NCBI GenBank assembly: GCA_933228895.1
Contig: OW121846.1
Location: 151,574,746-151,638,745, forward strand
DNA length: 64,000 nt
From: Platycnemis pennipes
Lineage: Eukaryota; Arthropoda; Insecta; Odonata; Platycnemididae
Direction of reading: 5' to 3'
Shown here piece after piece: positions 34,512 through 45,899 of this stretch (positions are counted from its first letter, which is position 1; each line of letters starts with the position of its first letter). The position numbers and the translations under genes are program-made. A model generated the notes under the pieces. It was not told the DNA's origin. It saw only the letters and a list, made by a program, of their open reading frames with translations, and did no database searches.

Positions 34512-35281
34512 GAATCACGTGCTCTTCACTGAAATAAATGATACGTGTGATAAACGTGATAAGTAACCATGCCGTTTCCAATCCATTTCTCGTGGAGAAT
34601 CTTTATTTAATACGTGTAGTAATAAAATTTCCACATATTCGCGAATTTGCCATAGTAAACTTATGAGCTGTCATCGAAATTTGCTTTCCAATGTCCAAGA
34701 CTGCCAAAAAGAATTCCTTTGCTCTTCGTCGACTCAGCTGGGGGGGTGTTATCTTAGAAGAGGTAACCTGACACCGCTCTAGAACCCTCGCGCTCTCTCA
34801 CAGACCTATCACATCTGGAGTTTCGTAAACAAGAGGGGTGGAATGCCTTAGGGAAGGAGTGGGGGTAGACCGCTAAGACAGAAATCTTCGGTCGGAACTT
34901 CAGCGCACAACGAGTTTAAAAACGCAAAACATGCTCCACGGGGTTAACTATTATGACCTAGCTATAGAAATAGCATCAAAAGTTGTTGTTTGAATGTGTA
35001 GATGAAGGATCATGCTTTCTCTAGAGTGGAAGCAAAATCCTCTGTTCCTATTCTAGGCTTCGCAAATAGCGACTAAAAAGGGGCAAAAATGGAAAGTTTG
35101 GCTATTTTTTATAAACTAACAAATAAACCAATAAGAAATCCATTCCATTTACGCAAAAAAGCAATTCTTTTGCTACAATGGGAAAATTTTCCAAAATACC
35201 AGCAGCTACGATAAAGTCGTAGTCGCGTTCATCTTAAGCATCTGCAACGGGCTTTTAGAGGCCGCTAGGGAGCACCCTTAA

Positions 35282-37040
35282 GGCCTACCTTACCCAAGGA
35301 TGGACCAATACGCCCTCGGAATGCCGTCGCTTTTTGTCCACGACTGCTTATTCGACGAGTAAACTCGCTTATCTCGCAGCTAACCTCTATATCTAGAGGT
35401 CGACCCACCATCCGCAACCCAGTGGACGCACTCGGTGGCTTAAAGCTCAGCCGCGAGATGTAAAATCATCCGTCAAAATTGTTTCCTCGTTAGGTGTAGA
35501 CGTCACATAAAACGCAGGTTCTCTCAATGTACTTTGGTTTTATGGACATGGATCATAATCCAAGTCACCTGCCATATAGTTCTATTCTTTATTTGTTTAT
35601 CATGCTTCTGCAACTCAGCAGTTTTCACCCCTAATTCCTTGTAAAATGTATTTCTTATTTTTCCTCGTTTACCTGGCACTCTTCCATCTTTAGCATTGCA
35701 TCCAGAATTTCACTTTCTATTCAGGCCTCTGCCCCAGAGTCTTCCGAATCTGTTTCCCTTTACTTTTCGTCTGCAGCTTAATTTCAATCCTTCCCTTCCT
35801 ATTCCTCGTCTTTCTTCTTCTCTACCTACCGTGATTTCTTTTCTTACTCTCCTCTTCTCATTCTTCCTCACCTCATTCAGAACGCCTGTGTATGTTTTCA
35901 GGTTCACCGCCTCTTCCTCCCCCTTAATCGTCGAGCCTTAAACCACAAAGCTCCTTGTCGTACTCCACTCTAACCTTTTTTATAGGGTTTGAGTTAATTT
36001 TTATATCGTTCTTCTCCTGCTAATGAGCACCTTTTCAGTTTACTCCTGTTCTTACAATAATAATTTAACTTTTACTTGTAGCCTACGCATACTTTTTGTT
36101 CACTAAAACCCAGCTTTGCAGTGCCTGGGTAAATATTGTCGTGGTGTGTGAAACGTCTCAAGTATTTATTTTCGCTATCATAAAATCCCTTTTGTGTCGG
36201 TGAGCAAAATATTAGCATAACGTCGGCTTTGAGCAAACCAGGCTTGATAAACCTAGAAGCAGTCTTTTCATCAGGAAAACATTTTATCACTGTATGATTT
36301 ATCATCAATTGATGCGATCATTTTTTTTCGCTATTAACAGTAGGTACTTCGTACTTACCGAAACTCCCGTTTTGTTGGAAGAATCTCTCTTTCTACTCAA
36401 GTATCGATAACGCGGGCGAGCAAAATCGATTTCTTCCGTTATTGCGAGTACGCATTATCCGCTGTTCGACTTCGTCTGCCTCTTTTGCAACGCCGGCTGC
36501 GTTTGTGTTTACCTTCCCCTTCGCTCAGGGTTTTTTATTCTCCTGCCCCTCCCAGGGCGCTGTGCTCCGTCTAGACCAGTGAATGGGTAGCCGTGGAGTG
36601 AGATATGCGTGGAAAGGAAATTTGCTCTCCTACTGCACGAAGAAAAAAGTGTATTGCGTCAAATGTTGCCCGCACTCTACAGCACTACCCTCACTCCCTC
36701 GAGTTCCTTTCTTTTCTTTTACTCTAGAGGGTCGTTCTGGAGCACAATGTCGCAGTGCGTAAGTGAGGCTGGGCTCTTACTTGAAACGAGTTCTTGTATT
36801 TTTTATTCTGAATAGCAATTTATTCGAGTTTTAGACGTTATTCCCTCTCTGAAAAGGATCAGTAAGAGCTGCTCAATAAGAAGTGTGGTATAAGTAATTC
36901 AGGCCAATTAATATTTTGTTTGTAAATTAAGTATAACGGATACTGTATCGAATGGCCCAGTTAACTCGGAAGTGGCTGTTTATTTCTGCATTTAGGTACA
37001 TTGTGCCGTCATGATTTATAACTACCTATATTATGCTTAG
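35282..37040. other. Stretch with no recognised gene
   Basis: 35287-35470 has a mosaic of short palindromic pieces ('tatatctagaggtcgacc'), possibly an unrecognised repeat. 35696-35941 is pyrimidine-rich with mirrored open frames on both strands; I do not regard either as a gene. Confidence 0.4.
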
Positions 37041-37051
37041 CTACGTCACAT

Positions 37052-39284
37052 GCAGTAAATCTGGAGAATCTTCGGAAAAAGAAGCATCGATTGCTTTCTT
37101 CCCTGGCCTTCCTCCAACGCTGCCGTGACTCCGACACGATTCCGAATTGTGTCAAAGCAGTGCATCATTTGAAGACTCCGGCCACAAAAAGAATTTTACA
37201 ACGCACCAGCTGCGCTCTCTTGAGGGAGCGTATTCACGCAACCAGGTTCCAGCTCCATCAATGCACCGAAGAACTTGATTCCTCTCGTTAGGGAACACGC
37301 TGAAAGCTGAGATGTGGGACCATGTCGACCACATCACCTTCACTTCGGCCATCAGGACCTTCCAATCTGTCACCGCCAAGCAGAAGAAGAAATTCGAGCC
37401 GCTCCACGAAAGAAAACACCCGAAGTCTCCGGGTGGCGACACCAAGATCATCCACAACTTGGCGGGAATTCACCTCAACGAAGCAGCCACGTCTGTCTTA
37501 TCCAAGGGTTTGAATTTTGCTATCTCTCCACACCGAATACCAAAAGAGGAAATGGTAATAGGCGTAGAAAATGCGCTGCGAAAATTACCACCCATCGAAG
37601 CTGACCCGATACGCCTGGAGGTTGCAGCCGTCATCTCGAAAGCTCGTGTCCCGAAGCCCAACACTTCGGCTGCGGAAAGACGAGCCCTGCAGGAACTCAA
37701 ATTCAACTCCGAGGTCCGGATTTTACCAGCCGACAAGGGAAACGCCACCGTCATCATCGCCACGGCCGACTACCGACGAAAAATAGAGACCTTACTGGAT
37801 GATGCGACTTACGTCAAAATTAAAAAAGACCCTACAGCCAGGATAGAGAGGGAGGCAAGAGAACTAATCAAGCGCTCCCATATTCCTCCGGAAGAGCAGC
37901 GGAGACTTCTGCCATCTTCATCGAGGCCGCCACGATTATACGGATTGCCAAAAGTACATAAGGAAGGCATACCGCTACGCCCTATCGTGAGCTCGATCGG
38001 ATCTCCCACCTACGCCTTGGCCAGTCACCTCGCCCAGCAGTTACAACCATTCATTGGACAAACTGGCTCGTGCGTGAAAAATTCCGCGGATTTTGTCGGG
38101 AGAATAAAACAAATAAAAGTCGCGAAAACGGACATCCTGGTCTCCTTCATGTGGTCTCTCTATTTACGAAGGTGCCAATCAAGGACTCGGTAGACATCTT
38201 AAGAAAAATGATTCCGTTTGGATTACCAGCTGATTTCCCCAAGATGGTTGACTTCTGCCTGAGGAGCAATTACTTCCTCTGGGAGGGCCAATTCTACGAA
38301 CAAAAGGATGGAGCAGCCATGGGAAGCCCTCTCTCTCCGGTTGTGGCCAATCTCTTCATGGAGCATTTTGAAGAAGATGCCCTGGCATCCTGCAGCCTTC
38401 GACCAACCTGCTGGCTACGCTACGTCGACGATACGTTCGTCATTTGGCCCCATGGGACGGAAAAATTACAAGTCTTTGAGAGGGAAATCAACTCAATACA
38501 TCCCTCCATCCAATTCACCATGGAGATGGAGGAGAATGGGACCCTACCTTTCTTAGATGTTCTGGTGAAGAAAGGAGACGACGGATCTCTGCGGCATTCC
38601 GTCTATAGAAAGAAAACCCACACGGATCGGTATCCTAATGCAACCTCCCACCATCATTCAAGGCAAAAAGCGGCATTAGTCAAAACCCTTATGCATAGGG
38701 TCAGAGTGGTGTGCGAGAACACTGCTCTAAAAGACGAGGAATCACATTTGGTTGCCGCTCTCGTCGGCAATGGGTATTCGGAGTCGTTCGTGAGGAGGCA
38801 TATGAAGATGGAGCCAAGATTGCCCGAAATCAACCGGACGAAACCGAAAGGATATGCTACGATTCCCTACGTTGCCGGATCTTCCGAACGCATTTCCCGC
38901 ATACTTGGGAAAGCAGGCATAGAGACGCGGTTCGGCACGTTGACCAAAACCAAAGACATATTACCATCCGCGAAGGACCGGCTTCACCCTCTTCACACAG
39001 AAGGAGTTTACGAAATACCGTGCACTTGCGGTAAAGTGTACATAGGGCAAAGCGGAAGGTCGGTAGCGTGCCGATTAAAGGAACATCGGAGAGCGATCCT
39101 GCGCGGCAACAGAAAAGAATCGGCGGTTGCAGACCACGCCCTCTCGGGAGAGGGCCACCGGATCTTGACCGAGGAGACGAAGGTCATCTCGAGGGAAAAA
39201 TCATACTTTCCTCGTTTAATTCGAGAGGCCGTCGAAATTGAGAAGAGGCCACAAAACAAAGAGGCAGCGGGGAGGGGGCGGTGA
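37052..39284 (+). pseudogene. Penelope-like RT with GIY-YIG endonuclease, two frameshifts
   Basis: Penelope-like elements encode a telomerase-related RT fused to a C-terminal GIY-YIG nuclease. In order: N-terminal helical region 'LAFLQRCRDSDTIPNCVKAV' (37097 on); frameshift between about 37250 and 37310; 'ILPADKGNATVII'; 'LYGLPKVHKEGIPLRPIVSS'; motif A 'VSF(D)VVSLFTKVP', where one base is missing between 38148 and 38149, removing the catalytic Asp codon; 'MGSPLSPVVANLFMEHFE' (motif B); 'RYVDDTFVIW' (motif C); 'LPFLDVLV'; 'THTDRYPNATSHHHSRQKAA'. The endonuclease follows: 'GVYEIPCTCGKVYIGQSGRS' with 'ADHALSGEGHRI' and 'REAVEIEKRP'. Apart from two single-base shifts there is no internal stop, so it decayed recently. 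Codon use is GC-richer than the surroundings. Confidence 0.92.
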
Positions 39285-39379
39285 AAGATAACGGCAACCA
39301 GCCAAGGCCAAGAGACAGGGTGAGGTGGGACACGGGTCCCCCTAAATAGCAGCATCTTTGCTTATCAATAATTATTTCC

Positions 39380-39410
39380 CTGATGACGTGCCCTGCGACG
39401 GGTATGAAAG
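39380..39410 (+). ncRNA. Hammerhead-like motif downstream of the Penelope ORF
   Basis: CTGATGA, one base, then a six-pair stem (GTGCCC/GGGTAT with two G.U pairs) closed by a short loop, then GAAAGC. It begins 96 bp after the stop codon. Penelope-like elements of animals are known to carry hammerhead ribozymes in their terminal repeats, so position and core both fit. The base between box 1 and stem II departs from the usual G-C closing pair, so activity is doubtful. Confidence 0.5.
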
Positions 39411-39666
39411 CTTGGAGAACAACAATGCCTGTGACGCAGCAGCCACCGAAAGTGACAACTGAACTCGGGGTCACGGTTACCAGCCCATATCAGTTAGCTT
39501 CTATTTTGAATACTAGACTCATATTTTGAGAGTGCTGTTCATGAATTCATCTGGCAATTATTAGGACTTAGTATTAGGGGCTTTTTACCGATAAGAAACT
39601 ACGGTCGATCAAATAAAAGGTGTGTTCAAATAAAAGGTAAAGTCATAGGCGTGTGTTTACTTATTT

Positions 39667-39854
39667 GGGGGGGGGGGGGGGGCGGGCAGTTTCTTTCCCT
39701 GAGCCACCTGTGGTTTCCTACGTTCCTAAGTTCTGACACGCAGAAAATCGAATCGTGAGGACTGGTGGGGGTGTCCAGAAATATCCTTCCCCGGGATTTG
39801 AACCCGGGACTCTCCGGTCAGCAGCTCAGCGCTCTGCCCACTAGGCTACCACGA
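39667..39854 (-). repeat. tRNA-derived SINE, family B, copy 2 (truncated)
   Basis: Head on the minus strand from 39854: 'tagcctagtgggcagagc' (box A) and 'gggttcaaatcccgg' (box B, nearly canonical). The body ends at a run of about 17 G residues (39667-39683), replacing the normal distal part seen in copies 1 and 3. Confidence 0.85.
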
Positions 39855-39954
39855 TAAAATAACCAGTTCAAAATCATGAATGTTCAGATTCTAACGTATC
39901 AGGCGATAATTTATGGAAATGTGTGACAGACAGCATTCTCACAGAAATACTTCG

Positions 39955-40072
39955 TAAGTTTATTACACCAACCCAGGCTTCAGGCCTTTGTTAATGATAC
40001 AATAAATATACCTACCTTGATAATGGAAATGTCTTGCTGAAACCTGGGTCGGTGTAATACATTTATTGTGGA
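39955..40072. repeat. Diverged foldback with 'acctgggtcggtgtaata' arms
   Basis: Left arm 39957-39984 ('gtttattacaccaacccagg...') is the reverse complement of 40037-40072 ('gctgaaacctgggtcggtgtaatacatttattgtggaa') with a few mismatches. The right arm ends in the 'tttattgtggaaatt' tail seen in the other hammerhead-type units. No intact CTGATGA box remains. I class it with the Penelope-type foldbacks, at lower confidence. Confidence 0.6.
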
Positions 40073-40074
40073 AA

Positions 40075-41850
40075 TTGACGTATAGATATACGTAAGATAA
40101 TTCTGTCTGAATGAATGTTGATGGAAAAATTATACCGGCTCCTTATGAAATCGTGGCGCCATTTTTATATAGTTTCGCTATCATAGGACGTCAGGTGTTG
40201 ATCATTAGTGATAACAGGACGACAGAAATACTATGTTCTGATGCCAAGTATGTCATTTACCTTCGAGTGCCACCTTAGCATAGGGCTCTGATTGTAGTAT
40301 GTGGAATTAGAGAATTCTAGTTTCATGCTGAAACTAATTTTTTTTTCAAGTGTTCGTGGCAAAGGGAAATGAATAGTCCCTTAATTGGAGTCATTGGTGA
40401 AATAATGCATTTTAAAATACTCGATATATTATTGATAGGTCCTCGAAACACTTGATGACTCGGGTATCATCCTAAAATCTGTTTCTGGAATCTTCTGTGT
40501 GTAATTTTTTTTGTGTAAAACGAAGGTTTTGACCGTCTTTGTAAGCCATGATAAGATTTTATGGAATGATAGTCCTAGTTGCCAACCTGCTAGGGTAGGC
40601 AAAATATTTCCTGTTCGTGGCTGAGGGAGAACCGATGTTTGAATGGAAATGCGTCGTTTTAATTGATATTCCCATTGAGGAGAAGGGATGTAAAAAAAAG
40701 ACTGGTGATAATTTTCGTAAGATATTCTCGATTGGAGATGGAGCCCCCTCCATTATCCCATCCCATTATCGTTACTCTGGCTCTTCTACCCCTCATCCGA
40801 ATCCGAACCCCCTTTCTCGTAATCTCGTTTGATCACATCAATTTTTTAACACGGCCGCTCTGACTCTTCCGCTAATCTTCTCTACCCGCAGGTTGGAATC
40901 AATATCAATCGCCGGGGTCACCTTTGCATGGTGAGGTCTCGTGTCATTAGAGTGTAATTCCATTTCATACTAGTCTACTATTACGCAGTGAAGTATATGT
41001 GTTGGTCCTAGAGAAACTAAATCAAGCGTGCTCTTAATACACACACGCACAACATACATGCATAGACACACGCTTTACTCAAATTTTAATGGTGTTTAAA
41101 AAGGTATTTCTCATCCGCATTTTAGCCATCACCGCATCGTTGGTAAACATCCACTCTGACGAGCCGGAAACATTTCTTTCCCAAGCTATACTTGTAATAA
41201 TTTTCGAAGTCCTTCACATGGCCCAAGATGCTGGAAAACAGTTTTTCTCTCGTCATCGATTTCAATATACAGTCATTTGCAAAAGTCTGTGGGCAACTTC
41301 CGCCGCGTCAATAGTGGCCAAGGTTTGAATCCACCAACTATGTTGGCACTAACTGTGTGGTAGAGAAAATTTGTGCTAAGGTAATGGTAATACACGATAT
41401 GTAAAAATGGCGGTTTTCTTTACTTGATTCAGGAGATGTCCTTACACATAACGATAGGAAAGAAAAAAATTAATTTCTCAAGGTTAGCGAGAAAATCAAG
41501 CTGAACTTTGGCTTATTAAAACTTGCTTCGAAGACAGAAATTCCCATCCGTGGATTGAGCACAGCTTGTAAAGCCAGTTTAACACGAAGCAATAATATAT
41601 TTCACTGTTCGAAGTAGCGTCAAATATCGGAAAAAACATGAGTGAGTTCTTGGACTTAGGTTAGAGACTGTTTTGCGGACATTCGATCGTGCATTTGAGA
41701 AGTTTCCTTGTTACATTAAGGATGTACGTGGTGCAATTCACACTACACAGCTCTTCTAGCATCAGAGTGCTCAAAGAATCTCGCCAAACGCCCTGACAAT
41801 GTCTACGTATACCATTTTACCCATATATTCTCAATGGCGCATGTGCATTA
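40075..41850. other. Stretch with no recognised gene
   Basis: No family motif in any frame. The small overlapping frames at 40.6-40.9 kb and 41.1-41.3 kb have no supporting signal. Confidence 0.45.
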
Positions 41851-41854
41851 AGGT

Positions 41855-42000
41855 GTGACATCCACATAATACCCTGCAAGGCACCATAAATGTGTGTGGC
41901 AGGGGCGAATCTTTCCCATGCATTTACTGTCTATAGTGCTAAAAGAGGATTAGTGACACCATTTCAGTCGAAATTTATCTATTAAACAAATCATTACAAA
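41855..42000 (-). mobile_element. CR1-like LINE 3' UTR fragment
   Basis: 'catccacataataccctgcaaggcacc...gtgtgtggcagggg' is the reverse complement of the family's 3' terminal block. Only ~145 bp remain, immediately next to a second, longer 3' end in the same orientation. Confidence 0.75.
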
Positions 42001-42029
42001 TTAAGAAAGATTTAAAAAGCAAACAAAGC

Positions 42030-42855
42030 ATCTACATCTACATCTACACGATACCCTGCAAGCCACCGCGAGGGTGTGTGGCAGGGGGTGAAGATCACCA
42101 AGCATACACTACTAACATGCAAGGAAGCAACTAAAGGGTCTCATGCAACTAGATTGTTAGTATCTATAGTATTTGAGGAGTTAATACATGCATCATGCAC
42201 TACACAATACTCTAAAATATTTCCTCTACCTATCCCTTTCCTATGCTGCCTATTCTGTTCTCTTATAGTAAGGGGGAAAAATGCCATTTTGAATCTATCT
42301 GTACGACAATCTATCTCTCTAATCTTATTTATCTGGTCGAATCTAGCATAATACGCTGGTGTTTTTAATATGTGCCTAACATCTTCAGTAAAGCTATCCG
42401 ATTGAAATTTCTCCAATAGATTTAATCTGGACTTTAACCTACGCTCTGATAATGATTCCCACCCTAATTCTTGTATTAATTCTGATACATTACTCAACCT
42501 ATCGTAACACCTTTTGACGAACCTAGCTGCTCTACGCTGCACACTGTCTAGTTCTCTCATCAAACCTAATTCATTAGGATCCCATACACTGGCTGCATAC
42601 TCAAGGTGGGGCCTAACTAGTGAAAAGTAGCATCGCTCTTTTGTCTTCTCATCACATTTCCCAAGTACTCTTTTTATAAATCCTAGCTTTCTCCTCGCTC
42701 GGCCGCATATTTCCCTTATGTGTCTTCCCCACGATAAATCTTTAGTGATTGTTACACCTAAATATCTTACGGTTTCAACGTTTTCGATCTTCGTGTTATT
42801 AATTCTATAGGATCGCTCTATCGAATTATTCCTCCTCTTTCCATGCATTTCCGTG
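42030..42855 (-). pseudogene. 5'-truncated CR1-like LINE, intact C-terminal frame
   Basis: The minus strand keeps an open frame (42848-42141, 235 residues) with the RT thumb and C-terminal region: 'NVETVRYLGVTITKDLSWG', 'REICGRARRKLGFIKRVLGK', 'RPHLEYAASVWDP', 'SVQRRAARFVKRCYDR' and 'WESLSERRLKSRLNLLEKF'. The 3' UTR holds the 'ccacacaccctcgcggtggc' block, and the element ends in three GTAGAT units at 42030. The long open frame suggests that this is the youngest of the family's copies here. The catalytic RT core was never inserted, as is typical for 5' truncation. Confidence 0.88.
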
Positions 42856-43010
42856 TTGTTAGTTGGGGTTAGCTAATAGTCTAAATAAGTCTTCCTACAT
42901 GCAACTATCTAGATTACCTGTTGTTATTGAGGCCAAAGTTATAATGATCCCTTATAGTACAACAAAAAATATCTTAAATCTGTCGGTTCGGCCAAAAATT
43001 TACCCTGTTA

Positions 43011-45360
43011 ATGTTTATGAGGTCGCCTGTCGATCGCTTAGCCCTACTCTACTTCTCCTGCTTCAGCGAAGGTTTATATTTTAAGTTTTTTTTGCTTTGA
43101 ATAAAGGAGTCATTAGTACTTCGCTGAAGCTGTGTGGAAATGAGAGACGTCGGTCTCGTAATCAAGTCCGCCCGTTTTTTTCCCGGCACTTCCCTTCGTA
43201 TTTGAATCCAGACCGGGAAGCGATCGGCAGAATAATCGAGTTTGAAAAGCCAGTGGTGGAAGCAGTCCGACGTCGAGAGCCCTCGGGTCACGAGTGGGGA
43301 TGTCAGAATCAGGAGGTTTTAAGTCATATTTTTAGGTTCATCTGAGTACATGGAAATCAGTCTGGCCTTCCCTCGTTATACGTTTTTTTAACTCGGCTAT
43401 AAATATTCCTGTCGTTCTGGCTGGCGAATCTCGCTAAAATATTATTTGCATAACTTCTTCGAGTCTAACTCACCATAAGCCCCTTTTAAGTTATTATTTA
43501 CATCCGCCCTCAAATGTGTAAAATACGTATGCTTAATTAATAACGAGAATCAACTTTCAAAATTGGGTATTGTCATTAATTTGGTCATATACCTATAATG
43601 TGCTAGATTGGTCTTTAAAGTCTGGCATGCGTTTAACCTAGCGCTGATTCTTAATTTTGATGGACATAAGTGAAAACGAACAACTTTTCCGTCATTGCAG
43701 GGAAAACGTCGAAGGTGACCATGGTCTTACCATGTGCTCTTTTTCCCGCGCTCAACCCATTTCCTTGTTGCTCTGCATCGCTCAGAATACTTTTAAAATG
43801 CATTTTTCCAACCCTGTAAAACGGTTTTACAATGAATAATGCAAGTGGAATTACTCTAATTTACATTGGTACAAAAACCCCTGATTGTAAAAATGCGTTT
43901 ATTTTGGTCATAGTTTTGCGTATTATCGGTTTAAAACTTTCAAAGCTTAGCTTTTTGAGGAAAACTGTCTTAGGTTTTCTCAGTACTTAAACTATATTTA
44001 TGTATTATTATATTTTTTTGTTTTAAGTTCTTTGTCGCAAACTAACTTTTAAATGGGGATATCGGTTTACTGTGTGATGGCTTTGCGTAAAATCTTATTT
44101 ACCTAGAGGTTTTTTGGATCAAGCAATTTTAAAAATTCCTTTTAAAAGAGAACTTTGCATGAAAAGGCAGGCTTGAAACGGCGAGAATGCACCCGAAAGT
44201 GATCTCTGATATGCGTTTTGTAATGCAGTCCTGAGTAGGGGGAGGCAACTCTGGACGAGAACTGCCAACTCCGCGCAGTAAAACCTATCACGTCTACGTT
44301 TCACACGGGCAAGCGCCAGAAAAAGGTGGCCATCACTCGTCTAAGAATTGAGCATTACACCCATATGCACTCCTACCTCTTCTCACCGGAGAAGAGTCAG
44401 CCTACATGCGGTGTATGCTAATGTTCCAGTAGTGTAACCCATTTATTTACCAGAGTGCTCTAAAAATCGAGATGTCCGTAGAAAGAAAAAAAATTGTAGG
44501 ACATAGGTGGGGGTCTTACCAGTTGAAATGTTGAATATGATTACGCATCTGCTTTAAACTGGCCTTATTTACAAGCCTTGCTCTGTTATGTCGTTAATTA
44601 ACTTCGATATTATGTGATGACCGATATGTGAACGGTGTAATATGGTGAAATGCAGCTTTAAAATCCCAACAGCTCTGTTATAGTACTTCAAAGGTTGTAC
44701 TTCGATCGTATTCTTTGACAAAAATTCTTCATCCATTTTCCCTTGGTCTTAAGTAAATTCCGATTTCGACGATATACTTTACGGAATGTGTGTGAACAGC
44801 CCTCGGAGAGTCAGGAGAAAATGGTACCCTCAGCAGTACTGAGAGAGCGGGCATTTGATCTCAAGTGAGAAATGGATCATTGATTTATAGGTGAAGTGAC
44901 TTTCTTGTCTTTTTTCCATAAAGTGTCGGAGAGAACCGAAGACGTGGAGGAGAAGTGATTTTTTCAAAACTTTTTGACGGGAAAGGATATTTATGAGGTC
45001 GCTGAGATGACAAGAGTGGGGAAAATGTCCCCTTTTCATCCCTCACGAATATATTAAAAATACGAAAGGTTGGCTCAGCAAAGGGGGAAAAGGGCGAATT
45101 CGCTCTTGAGGAAATCGATTGGATTACCGTTCCCATCGAGGATGTAATGGATGGGACTTGGAGAATGAAATTTTCCGAATTCCCCAGAGCGGTGGCCATT
45201 GAAGTGATTTGTTTGCGAGACCAGTTGGCTAGGTGGAAGCTGAAAATGTAATTAAAACGTAAGATGATTGGCCGCGAAGAGATTTCATTTAAAATTTTGT
45301 CCTTATTCAGGGTATTTTCGTAAAACATCCTTCTGAGGAAGTTTTTAATTTATGCCTCTA
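43011..45360. other. Stretch with no recognised gene
   Basis: No coding motif. 42890-43010 shares a 'catgcaact.tctag.ttacctgttgtta' block and a 'aaatctgtcggtt.ggc' block with 14090-14420, so both may be old fragments of one LINE-related repeat. Confidence 0.4.
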
Positions 45361-45364
45361 GGAC

Positions 45365-45520
45365 GGGGGTGGCGAACCTATGGCACGCGGAGCAATTATT
45401 TCGGCACGCGTACCTGGGAGGGCGCTCGATAGATACCTCTATCTCACTCGATGGGTTGGCACGCGAGTCGAGCGAGTGCACTCATATTTCATAAACTTTG
45501 GCGCTCAATTACCAAAAGGT
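45365..45520. mobile_element. Possible hAT-type terminus
   Basis: 'gggggtggcgaacctatggcacgcg' resembles the terminal consensus of hAT elements (CAGnGGTGGCnAACCT). It lies directly beside a LINE 3' end at 45523, which may have interrupted the element. I found neither the opposite terminus nor an 8-bp target duplication. Confidence 0.3.
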
Positions 45521-45522
45521 TC

Positions 45523-45700
45523 ATCTACATCTACACGATACCCTGCAAGCCACCGCGAGGGTGTGTGGCAGGGGGTGAAGATCACCAACCGTGCACCACC
45601 GTCATGCAAACCAGTAACTATAGGGACTCACCACTCATGCTCTAGGCTGAATGAAACGGCTATAAGAATCATTCTTGCAGTTTGCTTGCCGTTTCTTGAT
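45523..45700 (-). mobile_element. CR1-like LINE 3' UTR fragment
   Basis: Almost identical to 42030-42110 over the terminal 'catctacatctacacgataccctgcaagccaccgcgagg' block, then diverging. It is 5'-truncated within the 3' UTR; no coding sequence remains that I can read. Confidence 0.75.
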
Positions 45701-45899
45701 AGTGCCTCTAAACCAGCCAAACTGTCTCCCCATTGGGTCCTACTTCTCATTTACAGTTCTTTGCGACCATGTAGCTGTGATTGCAGTCATCTCCCATCAA
45801 AGCAAAAATCGACACGGTGTATCTCTCCCAGCCCTCTTAATCGATATATTTTCATCTGGCGATGGAATAAGTGCTGCCCTTGCTGGTAGCAAAGATTTT

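Larger units (their letters stand above)
29865..35281 (-). mobile_element. TTAA-bounded transposase + YqaJ transposon, copy 2 (fuller)
   Basis: The element lies between TTAA at 29865-29868 and TTAA at 35278-35281. Its ends are imperfect inverted repeats: GGGGGCTGCCTAGC on the left and, read inward from the right, GGGTGCTCCCTAGC (12 of 14 match). Sequence between is nearly identical to copy 1 but retains ~100 bp lost there from the nuclease gene. It also has an 18-bp tandem duplication near 32290 ('ttttttcgcatctctgcc'). The nested LINE and foldback are in the same positions as in copy 1. Internal TTAA at 35234-35237 coincides with copy 1's right boundary. Confidence 0.85.
37040..39480 (+). mobile_element. 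Penelope-like element
   Basis: This covers the RT/GIY-YIG frame and about 195 bp of downstream sequence that includes a CTGATGA...GAAAG hammerhead-like motif at 39380-39410. I could not fix the 5' end or any flanking long terminal repeat. It is the only Penelope-type coding copy in the window and a candidate source of the shorter hammerhead-bearing units, although its tail differs from theirs. Confidence 0.82.

Noticed and set aside
35696..35941. Opposed frames of 81 and 65 residues
   Set aside because: A pyrimidine-rich tract that is open on both strands by composition.
37470..37763. Minus-strand frame opposite the Penelope RT
   Set aside because: Mirror of a GC-rich real coding frame; no motif of its own.
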